Source: Betaproteobacteria bacterium (lineage in GTDB: Bacteria > Pseudomonadota > Gammaproteobacteria > Burkholderiales > SG8-41). From it: a stretch of DNA of 34,520 nt. The translations under genes and the position numbers were made by a program. Positions 1-9,248 of the stretch are shown in pieces. The stretch lies in NCBI GenBank assembly GCA_003820645.1, contig RPOR01000017.1:1-34520 (forward strand). The letters are read 5' to 3'. A model generated the notes under the pieces. The model saw nothing but the letters and a program-made list of their open reading frames with translations. It searched no databases and was not told where the DNA came from. Every line of letters starts with the position of its first letter. Positions within the stretch are counted from its first letter, which is position 1.

Positions 1-98
1 ATGCCCGGGCGCAGTTCGAATGGCTGCTGAAGAATGCCCGCGACCCCGCGCAGATTGCGGTGGCACGGCGCGAACTTGGCATCTAGACCCGTCTGCCG

Positions 99-872
99 TC
101 AGCGCGGCGCGGTTTTCCACAGGTCGCTGAGATATTCGTGGTCGGCGGTATTGATCCAGCTCAGCCGGTATTCCACCGGCGAATCGTTATAGGTGTAGGC
201 GACGCGCCGGATATGCAGCGCCGGCTGGTTGGCGTGCATGCCGAGGATCGCTGCGATTTCGGCCGGCGGATGCGCGGCCGACAGGCGCTCGCTGATGCGC
301 ACGACGTTGACGCCGTAGCGCGCCTGATACAGTCCGTAGATGGTTCCCTCGCGATTGCGGAACGTGTCCTCGTCGATGCGCGCGAAGCGCTCGGTCGGCA
401 CAGTGATATCGTCGAGCACGACAGGCCGGTCGGCAAGCTTCAGCAGATTGCGCACCCGTGCGACGCGGCTGCCGCGGGCAATACCCAGCAGCGCCTCGTC
501 ATTGGCATCGGCCCGTTCCTTGCGGAACCCCAGCAGTTCCGATACCGGGAATTCCTGACTGCCGTCCTTGCCGACAATGTGGAAAAAATAAAACAAGGTG
601 CGGTCTTCGGTGTGCGCCGCAACAAAAGTGCCGCGTCCCTGTTGCCGCACGAGGATGCGGCCGGCGACCAGCTCGTCGATGGCACGGCGTATCGTGCCGA
701 TCGATACCTTGAAATCGCCGGCCAGCTTGGCCTCGCTGGGGATCGCTTCACCCGGCTTCCAGTTACCGGCGGCCAGCGCCCGCGTGATGCGCAGCTGCAC
801 CGCGCGGTAAAGCGGGGTGGCGACCAGATTGCCGGCGGCCGGGGGGTCGGTATTGGAATTGTGGGCGGGCAT
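99..872 (-). CDS. GntR family transcriptional regulator with UTRA domain (HutC/FadR-like); a GTG start at 902 is also possible
   Basis: N-terminal wHTH 'PLYRAVQLRITRALAAGNWKPGEAIPSEAKLAGDFKVSIGTIRRAIDELVAGRILVRQQGRGTFVA' is typical GntR; the C-terminal half resembles UTRA; divergent to the catabolic cluster. Confidence 0.92.
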   Translation of the reverse strand: MPAHNSNTDPPAAGNLVATPLYRAVQLRITRALAAGNWKPGEAIPSEAKLAGDFKVSIGTIRRAIDELVAGRILVRQQGRGTFVAAHTEDRTLFYFFHIVGKDGSQEFPVSELLGFRKERADANDEALLGIARGSRVARVRNLLKLADRPVVLDDITVPTERFARIDEDTFRNREGTIYGLYQARYGVNVVRISERLSAAHPPAEIAAILGMHANQPALHIRRVAYTYNDSPVEYRLSWINTADHEYLSDLWKTAPR

Positions 873-916
873 ATCAGCGCTGCGCAGTCTAGCACGCCGC
901 ACGCTGATTCATATAG

Positions 917-930
917 GTCATCTAGTTGAC
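917..930. promoter_or_regulatory. Candidate GntR operator, imperfect palindrome GTCATCTAGTTGAC
   Basis: 6 of 7 base pairs symmetric; lies between the divergent GntR gene and the first catabolic gene. Confidence 0.35.
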
Positions 931-1023
931 TGGCCGCTATGCGCGCGGGTAGCATCAGCGGCCCTGTACTAGCGTTTTTCCCGCATCTTTTTTCACCCGT
1001 ACGGCGTTCATCCAGGAGGCGCA

Positions 1024-1305
1024 ATGATCCACATATTGGTACACGACAAGAAGGATACGGTCGGCGTGGCCGTCATCGAAGGCATCAAGGCCGGTCAGGA
1101 AATGATCGGCTGGGTCATGGAAGACGATTCCACGATCAAGGTCAAGGCGATCAACGACATTCCGATCGGGCACAAGGCGGCGCTGCGTGACATCAAGAAG
1201 GGCGACACCATCATCAAATACGGCTTCGATATCGGCAAAGCCGTGGCCGACATCAAGGTCGGCGAGCACGCACACGTACACAACATCAAGACCAAACGCT
1301 GGTAA
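1024..1305 (+). CDS. UxaA family hydrolase small subunit (SAF domain; altronate dehydratase N-terminal / SuyA-like)
   Basis: 93 aa SAF-like protein 'KDTVGVAVIEGIKAGQEMIGWVMEDDSTIKVKAINDIPIGHKAALRDIKKGDTIIKYG'; followed by the large subunit; AGGAGG-like RBS (atccaggaggcgcaATG). Confidence 0.88.
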   Translation: MIHILVHDKKDTVGVAVIEGIKAGQEMIGWVMEDDSTIKVKAINDIPIGHKAALRDIKKGDTIIKYGFDIGKAVADIKVGEHAHVHNIKTKRW

Positions 1306-1336
1306 GCGGAACGTGAACCGTCAAGGCTGAGCCGCT

Positions 1337-1354
1337 GCACCGCGCGGTGCTTTT
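1337..1354 (+). terminator. Small hairpin plus T4 between small- and large-subunit genes (possible attenuator)
   Basis: GCACC-GCGC-GGTGC followed by TTTT; short stem (5 bp). Confidence 0.3.
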
Positions 1355-1382
1355 ATTCCACGTTTCACATTCCACGTTTCAC
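1355..1382 (+). repeat. Two tandem copies of ATTCCACGTTTCAC plus a degenerate third (ATTTCACG)
   Basis: Direct reading: ATTCCACGTTTCAC ATTCCACGTTTCAC ATTTCACGAGG. Confidence 0.85.
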
Positions 1383-1401
1383 ATTTCACGAGGTTCTTAC
1401 C

Positions 1402-2571
1402 ATGATCAACAGCAAAACTACATTCTGGGGCTATCGCCGCGAGAACGGCCGCGTCGGTGTCCGCAACCACGTTCTGATCCTGCCGGTCGACGACCTGTCC
1501 AACGCCGCCGCGGAAGCAGTGGCGAACAACATCAAGGGCGCGATTGCGATACCGCATCCCTATGGCCGGCTGCAGTTCGGCGCCGACCTGGATCTGCATT
1601 TCCGCACGCTGATCGGTGCCGGCTCCAATCCCAATGTCGCTGCCGTGGTCGTGATCTGCATCGAAGAGGGATGGGCCAAGAAAGTCGTTGACGGCATTGC
1701 CAAGACCGGGAAGCCGGTCACCGGTTTCGGCATCGAACTGCACGGCGACCATGACACCATTCTGCGCGCCTCCAGGGTTGCCAAGGAATATGTCCAGTGG
1801 GCCTCCGAACTGCAGCGCGTCGAGTGCCCGATCAGCGACCTCTGGGTTTCCACCAAGTGCGGCGAATCAGACACCACGTCCGGCTGTGGCTCCAACCCGA
1901 CTGTCGGCAGCGCATTCGACAAGCTGGAACCGCTGGGTGTGACCATGTGTTTCGGCGAGACCACGGAGATTACCGGCGGCGAAAACATCGTGGCCGACCG
2001 TTGTGCGACTCCCGAAGTACGCGCGGATTTCATGAAGATGTTCGACCGCTACCAGGAAATCATCGAACGCCACAAGACCAGTGACCTGTCCGATTCACAG
2101 CCGACCAAGGGCAACATCGCCGGTGGCCTGACGACGATCGAGGAGAAGGCGCTGGGCAACATCCAGAAAATCGGCAAGAAGTGCAAGGTCATCGGCGTGC
2201 TCGACAAGGCCGAAACGCCGACCAAGCCCGGCCTGTGGTTCATGGACTCCTCGTCCGCCGCCGCCGAGATGGTGACCCTGTGTGCGGCTTCCGGTTACGT
2301 GGTCCATCTGTTCCCGACAGGCCAGGGCAACGTCATCGGCAATCCCATCGTTCCGGTCGTCAAGCTGACCGCGAATCCGCGCACCGTGCGCACGATGAGC
2401 GAACACGTTGATTACGACTGCTCGGGCCTGCTGCAACGGGAGAAAAATCTCGAGCAGACCGGCGACGAACTGATCGACGTCATGCTGCGGACCTGCAACG
2501 GGCGGCTGACGGCGGCAGAAGCGCTGGGCCATCGCGAGTTCGTGATGACCCGTCTCTACGAGAGCGCGTAA
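1402..2571 (+). CDS. UxaA family hydrolase large subunit (altronate dehydratase C-terminal / SuyB-like)
   Basis: 389 aa; '[32 protein letters not shown]' and '[18 protein letters not shown]' are UxaA/GarD family signatures. Confidence 0.9.
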   Translation: MINSKTTFWGYRRENGRVGVRNHVLILPVDDLSNAAAEAVANNIKGAIAIPHPYGRLQFGADLDLHFRTLIGAGSNPNVAAVVVICIEEGWAKKVVDGIAKTGKPVTGFGIELHGDHDTILRASRVAKEYVQWASELQRVECPISDLWVSTKCGESDTTSGCGSNPTVGSAFDKLEPLGVTMCFGETTEITGGENIVADRCATPEVRADFMKMFDRYQEIIERHKTSDLSDSQPTKGNIAGGLTTIEEKALGNIQKIGKKCKVIGVLDKAETPTKPGLWFMDSSSAAAEMVTLCAASGYVVHLFPTGQGNVIGNPIVPVVKLTANPRTVRTMSEHVDYDCSGLLQREKNLEQTGDELIDVMLRTCNGRLTAAEALGHREFVMTRLYESA

Positions 2572-2686
2572 CACGGGCTGCACGGCCCGGCGGCGCGGAT
2601 GGCGCGATACGCGCGCTGTCCGCGCCGCCGGCTCTCGTGGTTCCTGAGGTCCGAATTTTGCAACTGATGCGGAAACACCAGAACCG

Positions 2687-4339
2687 ATGACCCAACTCCG
2701 CGGTGCCGACATCCTCGCGCGTTCACTGGCGCAAGCCGGCATGCGCCGGATCTTTTCGCTCTCCGGCAACCACATCATGCCGGTCTACGACGCGGCAATC
2801 GAGGCACAGCTCGCAATCACCCATGTGCGCTACGAAGGTGCGGCCGTGCACATGGCCGATGCCTGGGCGCGGCTGACGGGCGAGGTTGGCGTGGCATTGC
2901 TGACTGGCGGGCCGGGTCACGCCAATGGCGTCGGCGCACTGTACACCGCACTGGCCTCCGAATCCCCGCTGGTGCTGCTGTCGGGGCATGCCCCGCTTAA
3001 TGAACTCGGGCGCGGCTCGTTCCAGGAGATGCGCCAGGCCGACCTGGCTGCACCGGTCGTCAAAGCGTCATGGACCGCCGCCAGTGTCGAGACGCTGGGG
3101 GCGGACATTGCACGGGCTTGCCGCGTTGCCCGTTCCGGGCGACCGGGACCGGTGCATCTGAGCCTGCCCTTTGACGTGCTGGAAACAAAAGTCGCCAACG
3201 GCGACAGCCTGCTGGCGAAACCAGCGGATTTCGCGCCGGTTGCCACCCCGCTGGACCGCCAAACCGCAGCTGCCCTGCAGGCCCTGCTGAAATCGGCTGC
3301 GCGGCCGCTGATCCTGTTTGGTCCGGTGATGGCCCACGCACCGGTCGCGGGGCTGGTCAGGCAGCTGGCAGACGCAACCGGCGTACCGGCGGTGTGCATG
3401 GAAAGTCCGCGTGGCATCAATGACCCCGGTCTCGGCGCTTTTGCCGGCGTGCTGGCCAAGGCCGACCTCGTCGTGCTGATCGGCAAACAACCGGACTTTA
3501 CGTTGCGTTTCGGCAAGGCGCCGGCGCTCGCCGCGGATTGCCGTTTCGTCGTCATCGATCCCGACGCCGAAACACTGCTGCGTTCGGTGAAAAATCTCGG
3601 CGCACCGCGTGTTGCGCTGTCCGCACACGCAGACAGCGCGGCCACGGCGCGTGCCCTGATTGCAGCAGCGCAGCGCCCGGGGGGTACGGTGTGGCTCAAG
3701 GAAGTCACCGCGGCCATTGCGTTTCGCCCCGAAGCATGGCGCAGCATTGCCAGCGGCGATGCCGGACCTGTGCATCCGGTTGAAGTCGGTCGTGCCGTGC
3801 AGGAAGTCGTCAATGGTTCGCCCGAAGCCGTATTCATTGCCGACGGCGGTGAGATCGGCCAGTGGGCGCAAGCCTGCGTAACGTCGCCGGTGCGCCTCAT
3901 CAACGGCCCGGGCGGCTCGATCGGCAGCGCCGTGCCGTTCGCGCTGGCGGCGCGCATGGCGCGACCCGCAGCGCCGGTGATTGCGATAATGGGTGACGGC
4001 GCCTTCGGTTTTCATTTGATGGAATTCGATACCGCGGTGCGGGCCGCCCTGCCCGTGGTGGTGGTGGTGGGCAACGACGCTTGCTGGAATGCCGAACACC
4101 AGATCCAGCTGCGCACCTACGGCAAGGAACGCGCGCATGGCTGTGAACTGCTGGGCACGCGCTATGATCAGGCGGTGGCGGCGCTCGGCGGCCACGGGGA
4201 ACTGGTGACCCGTGCCGCTGAACTGCGCCCGGCACTGGCGCGGGCGATTGCCAGTGGCAAACCGGCTTGTATCAATGTGATGATCCAGCGCCTCGCGGCG
4301 CCGACCGTGACTGCCGGCACAACTGCTGCTGCACACTAG
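2687..4339 (+). CDS. Thiamine pyrophosphate-binding protein (acetolactate synthase-like family)
   Basis: 'VRYEGAAVHMADAWARLTGEVGVALLTGGPGHANG' and TPP motif 'IMGDGAFGFHLMEFDTAVRAALPVVVVVGND'. Confidence 0.9.
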   Translation: MTQLRGADILARSLAQAGMRRIFSLSGNHIMPVYDAAIEAQLAITHVRYEGAAVHMADAWARLTGEVGVALLTGGPGHANGVGALYTALASESPLVLLSGHAPLNELGRGSFQEMRQADLAAPVVKASWTAASVETLGADIARACRVARSGRPGPVHLSLPFDVLETKVANGDSLLAKPADFAPVATPLDRQTAAALQALLKSAARPLILFGPVMAHAPVAGLVRQLADATGVPAVCMESPRGINDPGLGAFAGVLAKADLVVLIGKQPDFTLRFGKAPALAADCRFVVIDPDAETLLRSVKNLGAPRVALSAHADSAATARALIAAAQRPGGTVWLKEVTAAIAFRPEAWRSIASGDAGPVHPVEVGRAVQEVVNGSPEAVFIADGGEIGQWAQACVTSPVRLINGPGGSIGSAVPFALAARMARPAAPVIAIMGDGAFGFHLMEFDTAVRAALPVVVVVGNDACWNAEHQIQLRTYGKERAHGCELLGTRYDQAVAALGGHGELVTRAAELRPALARAIASGKPACINVMIQRLAAPTVTAGTTAAAH

Positions 4340-4349
4340 GAATCAGCGT

Positions 4350-5063
4350 ATGGACAATTTGCAGGTCAGTATCTGGCGCGGCGCCGAAGCAGGCGGATTC
4401 CAGGATTTCGAGGTGCCGCGGCAGGAAAGTCAGACGGTGCTCGACGTCGTGACTTATGTGCAGCGCAAGTGCGACCCGACGCTGGCCTATCGTTTCGCGT
4501 GCCGCGTCGGCGTCTGCGGCTCGTGCGCGATGACAGTCAACGGCGTCTCGCGCTGGACCTGCCGCACTCATGTGTCGAAGGTCGCTGCAGGCAACAAGCT
4601 GGAAATCGCGCCGCTGCGCAACCTGCCGGTGGTCAAGGACCTGGTCACCGACATGCGGGAGTTTTTCGACAAGTGGGCGCGTGCCCGCGGTGTGTTCACC
4701 GGCAGTACGACGCGCAAGGAGAAATTTGCCCGCGTCGAACCGCAATCGAAGGAACGCAAGCGTGTCGATGCCGGTATCGAGTGCATTGGCTGCGGCGTCT
4801 GTTACAGCGCTTGCGATGTCGTGACGTGGAACCGGGACTACCTCGGTCCGGCGGCGCTCAACCGCGCCTGGACGCTGGTCAATGACGTGCGTGACACCAC
4901 GCGCGCCGAGCGGTTGGCCGCAGTCGCCGGTGATGCCGGTTGCCACGCCTGCCATACCCATATCAGCTGCACCGAGCGCTGTCCCAAAGGATTGTCGCCG
5001 ACGGCCGGCATTGCCGGGCTGAAGCGCGCGGTACTGGCTGCGACGCTGTCAGGCGAAATATAG
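4350..5063 (+). CDS. Succinate dehydrogenase/fumarate reductase-like iron-sulfur subunit
   Basis: 2Fe-2S 'CRVGVCGSCAMTVNGVSRWTC', 4Fe-4S 'CIGCGVCYSAC', and C-terminal cluster 'CHACHTHISCTERCPKGLSP'. Confidence 0.92.
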   Translation: MDNLQVSIWRGAEAGGFQDFEVPRQESQTVLDVVTYVQRKCDPTLAYRFACRVGVCGSCAMTVNGVSRWTCRTHVSKVAAGNKLEIAPLRNLPVVKDLVTDMREFFDKWARARGVFTGSTTRKEKFARVEPQSKERKRVDAGIECIGCGVCYSACDVVTWNRDYLGPAALNRAWTLVNDVRDTTRAERLAAVAGDAGCHACHTHISCTERCPKGLSPTAGIAGLKRAVLAATLSGEI

Positions 5064-5112
5064 ACATGTTTATAAACAAAGAGTTGGATATTGCGGTGGG
5101 AATGCGCAGGCC

Positions 5113-5463
5113 ATGAGCAATCGCACGCAGGTCTTGCTGTGGGGCGCGCAGCGCATCAGCGCGATGGTGCTGGGACTGTGCGTGGCGGTGCACCTGGTGA
5201 CGATGATCTACGCAGTGCGCAGCGGACTCAGCGCAGCAGAAATCCTCGGTCGCACCCAGGGCAGCGTGGGCTGGTTCGCGTTCTACACGGTTTTTGTTGC
5301 AGCCGTTGCGATCCATGCGCCGATCGGCCTGCGCACCGTACTCAGTGAAATGCTGAACTGGCGCGGCCGCGGACTCGACATCCTGACCGGTGTATTCGGC
5401 CTGAGTCTGGCGATGTGGGGCATGCGCGCGGTGTTTGCGGTATTCAGCGGAGGCGGCGCATGA
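5113..5463 (+). CDS. Sdh/Frd-like membrane anchor subunit (cytochrome b type)
   Basis: Three hydrophobic segments; 'HLVTMIYAV', 'IHAPIGLRTVLSEML'; ATGA overlap with the next gene. Confidence 0.75.
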   Translation: MSNRTQVLLWGAQRISAMVLGLCVAVHLVTMIYAVRSGLSAAEILGRTQGSVGWFAFYTVFVAAVAIHAPIGLRTVLSEMLNWRGRGLDILTGVFGLSLAMWGMRAVFAVFSGGGA

Positions 5464-5807
5464 AAAACGATTTTCGTGCGCGCAACCACCCGGCGTACTG
5501 GGCCTTCATCGTGCATCGCGGTTCGGGCGTATTGCTTACGCTGTTCCTGCCCCTGCATTTCTGGGCGCTGGGTCAGGCGCTGCAGGGTGCCGCCGTGCTC
5601 GATGGTTTCCTGCGCTGGACCGAGTACCCGCTGGTGAAGTTCGCGGAAATCGGTCTGGTGTTGCTGCTCTCCGCGCACCTGGCCGGCGGCGTGCGCCTGC
5701 TGGTGCTGGAATTCCTGGAATGGCGCGAATGGCAGAAGACGCTGCTGGCGGCTGCAGCCGGCGTATCGCTGGTTGCCGCGCTGGCATTCATGCTGAATCT
5801 GGTCTGA
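5460..5807 (+). CDS. Sdh/Frd-like membrane anchor subunit (SdhC-like)
   Basis: 'NHPAYWAFIVHRGSGVLLTLFLPLHFWALG' matches the SdhC HR-x-SG motif; 'SAHLAGGVRLLVLEF'; start overlaps the preceding stop (ATGA). Confidence 0.8.
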   Translation: MKNDFRARNHPAYWAFIVHRGSGVLLTLFLPLHFWALGQALQGAAVLDGFLRWTEYPLVKFAEIGLVLLLSAHLAGGVRLLVLEFLEWREWQKTLLAAAAGVSLVAALAFMLNLV

Positions 5808-5831
5808 CCGGAAGACAACGAAAGGACGGGG

Positions 5832-7229
5832 ATGAAGAAAAGAGCGCACAGCAACAAGCCGAATTTGCTGCTGATCCTGGTTGACGATCTGCGCTTCGAC
5901 GAATTCGGCGCCGGCGGACATCCGTACATGAAAACGCCGCACATCGACCGCATCGCCCATCAGGGCGTAATGTTCGATCGTGCATTCCACACGACGTCGA
6001 TCTGTTCGCCGAACCGCGCGTCCATCCTCACCGGCCAGTACGCCAGCCGTCACGGCATCATCGACAACGTAGCCCGCGACCTGGCGAGCCACCGCCTGCC
6101 CAACTATCACCTGGAACTGCAGCGCCTCGGTTACGAGACTGCGCACATCGGCAAGTGGCACATGGGCAACGACGGCAAACCGCGTCCCGGCTACGATTTC
6201 TGGGTGGCCTACGACGGCCATGGCAGCCTCTACGATCCCAGGCTTAACGAGAACGGCACCTACGTACAGCACCAGGGCTATGTCACCGACATCATGAATA
6301 CCATGGCGGTGGACTGGATCAAGGGCAGACGCAAAACCAGCAAACCCTGGTCGCTGTGGTTTGCCCACAAGGCGGTGCATCCCGACGCGGAGCAGGCGGC
6401 CGACGGCTCGTTCCGCATGGACGGCTATCGGCCGGCGAAGCGCCACGAGAACCTCTACCGGGGCTGCGTGTTTCCGAAAAAGCCGAACATGCAAAAGCCC
6501 ACCGAATTCCTCAAACACAAACCGGTATGGGCGGAAGCGGTCGAACTGCGCAAGACCGAAGCCGCGAAAATCATGCACGACGCGATCCACTCCGGAAAAC
6601 AGGAGGAGATCCGTCTGCGCGCGGCGATGATGGCGGCTGTCGACGAGGGGGTCGGCATGCTGTTCCAGGCACTGGAGGAGACCGGCGAACTCGACAACAC
6701 GGTGATCCTGTTCCTCGGCGACAACGGCTACTACTTCGGCGAGCACGGACTCGGACCCGAGCGCCGCTTTCCGTATGAAGAGGGCATCCGCGCGCCGCTG
6801 CTGATCCGCTGGCCGAAATCGATCAAGCCCGGGTCGCGGGTGCGCGACCTGGTGATCCTGCAGGACATTGCGCCGACACTGCTCGAAGTCGCCGGTGGCA
6901 AACCCGGCAAACACATCCAGGGCCGTTCCCTGCTGCCGGTGATCCGCGGCAAACGCGCCGGCTGGCGAAAATCCTTTCTCGTCGAATACTGGGCGGAGAA
7001 TGCCTATCCGTGGCTGGTCGGCATGAGCTTCAGGGCGATCCGTACCGACCGCTACAAGTACATCCACTGGGTCAACCGCGCCCGCAATGGCGAACTCGAT
7101 GAGTTGTATGACCTCGAACGCGACCCCTATGAAATCATCAATGTCGCGAAACGCCCGGCGTATCGCGGGATCCGCGAAAAAATGACGCGGGAGCTGCGCA
7201 AGCTGGCGGCAGATGCACTCGGTTTGTAG
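5832..7229 (+). CDS. Type I sulfatase (formylglycine-dependent)
   Basis: 'NLLLILVDDLRFDEFG', sulfatase signature 'CSPNRASILTG', 'GKWHMG', 'FLGDNGYYFGEHG'. Confidence 0.95.
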   Translation: MKKRAHSNKPNLLLILVDDLRFDEFGAGGHPYMKTPHIDRIAHQGVMFDRAFHTTSICSPNRASILTGQYASRHGIIDNVARDLASHRLPNYHLELQRLGYETAHIGKWHMGNDGKPRPGYDFWVAYDGHGSLYDPRLNENGTYVQHQGYVTDIMNTMAVDWIKGRRKTSKPWSLWFAHKAVHPDAEQAADGSFRMDGYRPAKRHENLYRGCVFPKKPNMQKPTEFLKHKPVWAEAVELRKTEAAKIMHDAIHSGKQEEIRLRAAMMAAVDEGVGMLFQALEETGELDNTVILFLGDNGYYFGEHGLGPERRFPYEEGIRAPLLIRWPKSIKPGSRVRDLVILQDIAPTLLEVAGGKPGKHIQGRSLLPVIRGKRAGWRKSFLVEYWAENAYPWLVGMSFRAIRTDRYKYIHWVNRARNGELDELYDLERDPYEIINVAKRPAYRGIREKMTRELRKLAADALGL

Positions 7230-7343
7230 GTCCGTTCGCGTGGTCGCGGCTTGCCGCTGCCCGAAGCGTGGGGTATCTTGAAGCGAAGCAGAATTGTGTT
7301 GTTTGCGATGAATTCGATAAAACCAGACCGTGAGGAGAAACCG

Positions 7344-8306
7344 ATGTCCAAAGCACGAATGATCGCCGCGGCATGCATGCTGTTTGCCACTACCGCTTTT
7401 GCTGCAGACACCTATCCCGTCCGGCCGGTGCGCATCATCGTGCCGTTCGCACCGGGCGGCGCCACCGACATAGTGGCGCGCCTGGTGGCGCAGAAGCTCA
7501 ACGAGGCCTGGGGTCAGACCATTGTCGTTGACAACCGCGCCGGCGCTGGCGGCAACATCGGCGGCGAACTGGCGGCGAAGGCCAACCCCGACGGCTACAC
7601 GCTGTTCATGACCTCGGGCTCCATCGTCACTGCCAACCAGCACATGTACGCAAAGATGCCGTTCAGCCCCGAGAAGGATCTGGTTGCCGTGACCAACGTC
7701 GCCAGCGGGCCGCAGGCCATCGTCGTCAATCCGAGCAATCCGGCGAAGACGCTGAAGGATTTCATTGCGATGGCCAAGGCCAAGCCGAAATCGATGACCT
7801 TCGGTTCGGCCGGCATCGGCACCCAGACCCACCTTGCCGCAGAAAACTTTATCTATACTGCCGGCATCGACGTCACCCACGTGCCCTACAAAGGAGAGGG
7901 TCCGGCGATCAGCGATCTGATCGGCGGCCAGATCCAGTTTGTCACGCCCAACCTGTCGGCAGCGATCGCCCATGTCAACTCGGGCAAGCTGCGCGCGCTG
8001 GCAGTGACCAGCAAGGAGCGATCCGCGCAATTGCCCAACGTGCCGGCAGTTGCCGAGACCTTGCCGGGTTTCGAGAACCTCGGCTGGTTCGGCTTCATGG
8101 TGCCGACCGGCACGCCCAAGTCGGTCATAGGCAAGGTGCATGCGGATACCGTCAAGGCGCTGTCCAGCCCGGATTTGCGCAAGCGTTTCACCGAGATCGG
8201 CATGGTACCCGTGGGCAACAGCCCGCAGGACTTCGCCCGCGATATCAAGGCCGAGTCGGCGCGCTGGGCGAAGATCATCAAGGAACGCAAGCTGCAGGTG
8301 AAGTAA
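7344..8306 (+). CDS. Bug family tripartite tricarboxylate transporter substrate-binding protein
   Basis: Signal peptide then 'YPVRPVRIIVPFAPGGATDIVARLVAQKLNEAWGQTIVVDNRAGAGGNIGGE'. Confidence 0.95.
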   Translation: MSKARMIAAACMLFATTAFAADTYPVRPVRIIVPFAPGGATDIVARLVAQKLNEAWGQTIVVDNRAGAGGNIGGELAAKANPDGYTLFMTSGSIVTANQHMYAKMPFSPEKDLVAVTNVASGPQAIVVNPSNPAKTLKDFIAMAKAKPKSMTFGSAGIGTQTHLAAENFIYTAGIDVTHVPYKGEGPAISDLIGGQIQFVTPNLSAAIAHVNSGKLRALAVTSKERSAQLPNVPAVAETLPGFENLGWFGFMVPTGTPKSVIGKVHADTVKALSSPDLRKRFTEIGMVPVGNSPQDFARDIKAESARWAKIIKERKLQVK

Positions 8307-8315
8307 TCGCAGCAC

Positions 8316-8352
8316 CGGTGCCGGGGCGCAACGCCCCGGTACCGTTTTTTTA
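8316..8352 (+). terminator. Intrinsic terminator
   Basis: CGGTGCCGGGGCG-CAA-CGCCCCGGTACCG followed by T7. Confidence 0.85.
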
Positions 8353-8371
8353 ATCGTTTGAAGGTAATCTC

Positions 8372-9247
8372 GTGAAGGTCGATCTCAATCAGGTGGAAGA
8401 GGCGTGCAGGGAGCTCTACATCCGCGCGCTCAAAATGCTGCCGCCCGACATCAAGCAGGGTTTCCGGCGTCTCGACAGCAGTGAAACCAACGCCACCGGC
8501 AAGGCGATACTCGGCACGATGATCCGCAACATCGCCGTGGCGGAGGACACCAACAACCTGCTGTGTCAGGACACCGGCATCCCGATCTACAACGTCACCA
8601 TCGGCAGCAACGTCATCGTCGATGGCTATGCGCTGAAGCAGGCGATCGTCAAGGGCTGCGCACGCGCGACGAAAGAGCACCCGCTGCGTTCCTCCGTAGT
8701 GCATCCGACGACCCGCAAGAACGAACACACCTCGTGCGGCCGGCACGTGCCGGTGATCAACATCGACTTTGTGCCGGCGGCCGATATCTTGGCGATCGAA
8801 ATGATTCCCAAGGGCTCGGGGTCGGAGAACAACTCCTGGCTGAAAATGGCGATACCGGCAGACGGCATCGACGCGATCAAGACCTTTGTCGTCGACTGCG
8901 TGCTGGAAGCCGGCGGCAAGAGCTGCCCGCCGGTGATCGTCGGCGTGGGTGTCGGCGGCACCGCCGACCTGTGCGTGCACCTGTCCAAGGTCGCGGCAAC
9001 GCGGCCGCTGGGGAGTGTCTGCGCCGACCCCGAAGGCGCGAAACTCGAGGCGGAGTTGAGTGCTGTGGTCAACCAGCTCGGCGTCGGTGCACAGGGGCTC
9101 GGCGGCGATTCCACCGCTTTTGCGGTGCATGTCGAGACCGCCGCCACCCATATCACGATGAATCCCGTCGCAGTCAACATGCAGTGCCATTCGGCGCGGC
9201 GCGCGCGGGCAACTTTCACGCCGCAGGGCGTGGGGTACGGGTACTGA
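8372..9247 (+). CDS. Class I fumarate hydratase / L(+)-tartrate dehydratase alpha subunit
   Basis: 'NLLCQDTGIPIYNVTIG', 'EHPLRSSVVHPTTRKNEHTS', 'PKGSGSENNSWLKM', 'VGVGVGGTADLC' are typical of the Fe-S hydro-lyase alpha family. Confidence 0.92.
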   Translation: MKVDLNQVEEACRELYIRALKMLPPDIKQGFRRLDSSETNATGKAILGTMIRNIAVAEDTNNLLCQDTGIPIYNVTIGSNVIVDGYALKQAIVKGCARATKEHPLRSSVVHPTTRKNEHTSCGRHVPVINIDFVPAADILAIEMIPKGSGSENNSWLKMAIPADGIDAIKTFVVDCVLEAGGKSCPPVIVGVGVGGTADLCVHLSKVAATRPLGSVCADPEGAKLEAELSAVVNQLGVGAQGLGGDSTAFAVHVETAATHITMNPVAVNMQCHSARRARATFTPQGVGYGY

Positions 9248-9248
9248 C

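Noticed and set aside
4940-4960. CHACH in the SdhB-like protein as a heme c site
   Set aside because: Lies in the C-terminal Fe-S cluster region of a cytoplasmic-type Sdh/Frd B subunit with no signal peptide.
5283-8315. 1010-aa minus-strand ORF
   Set aside because: Antisense to the sulfatase, Bug and Sdh genes; composition is a GC-rich shadow frame (H/R/D/V-rich) with no recognisable domain.
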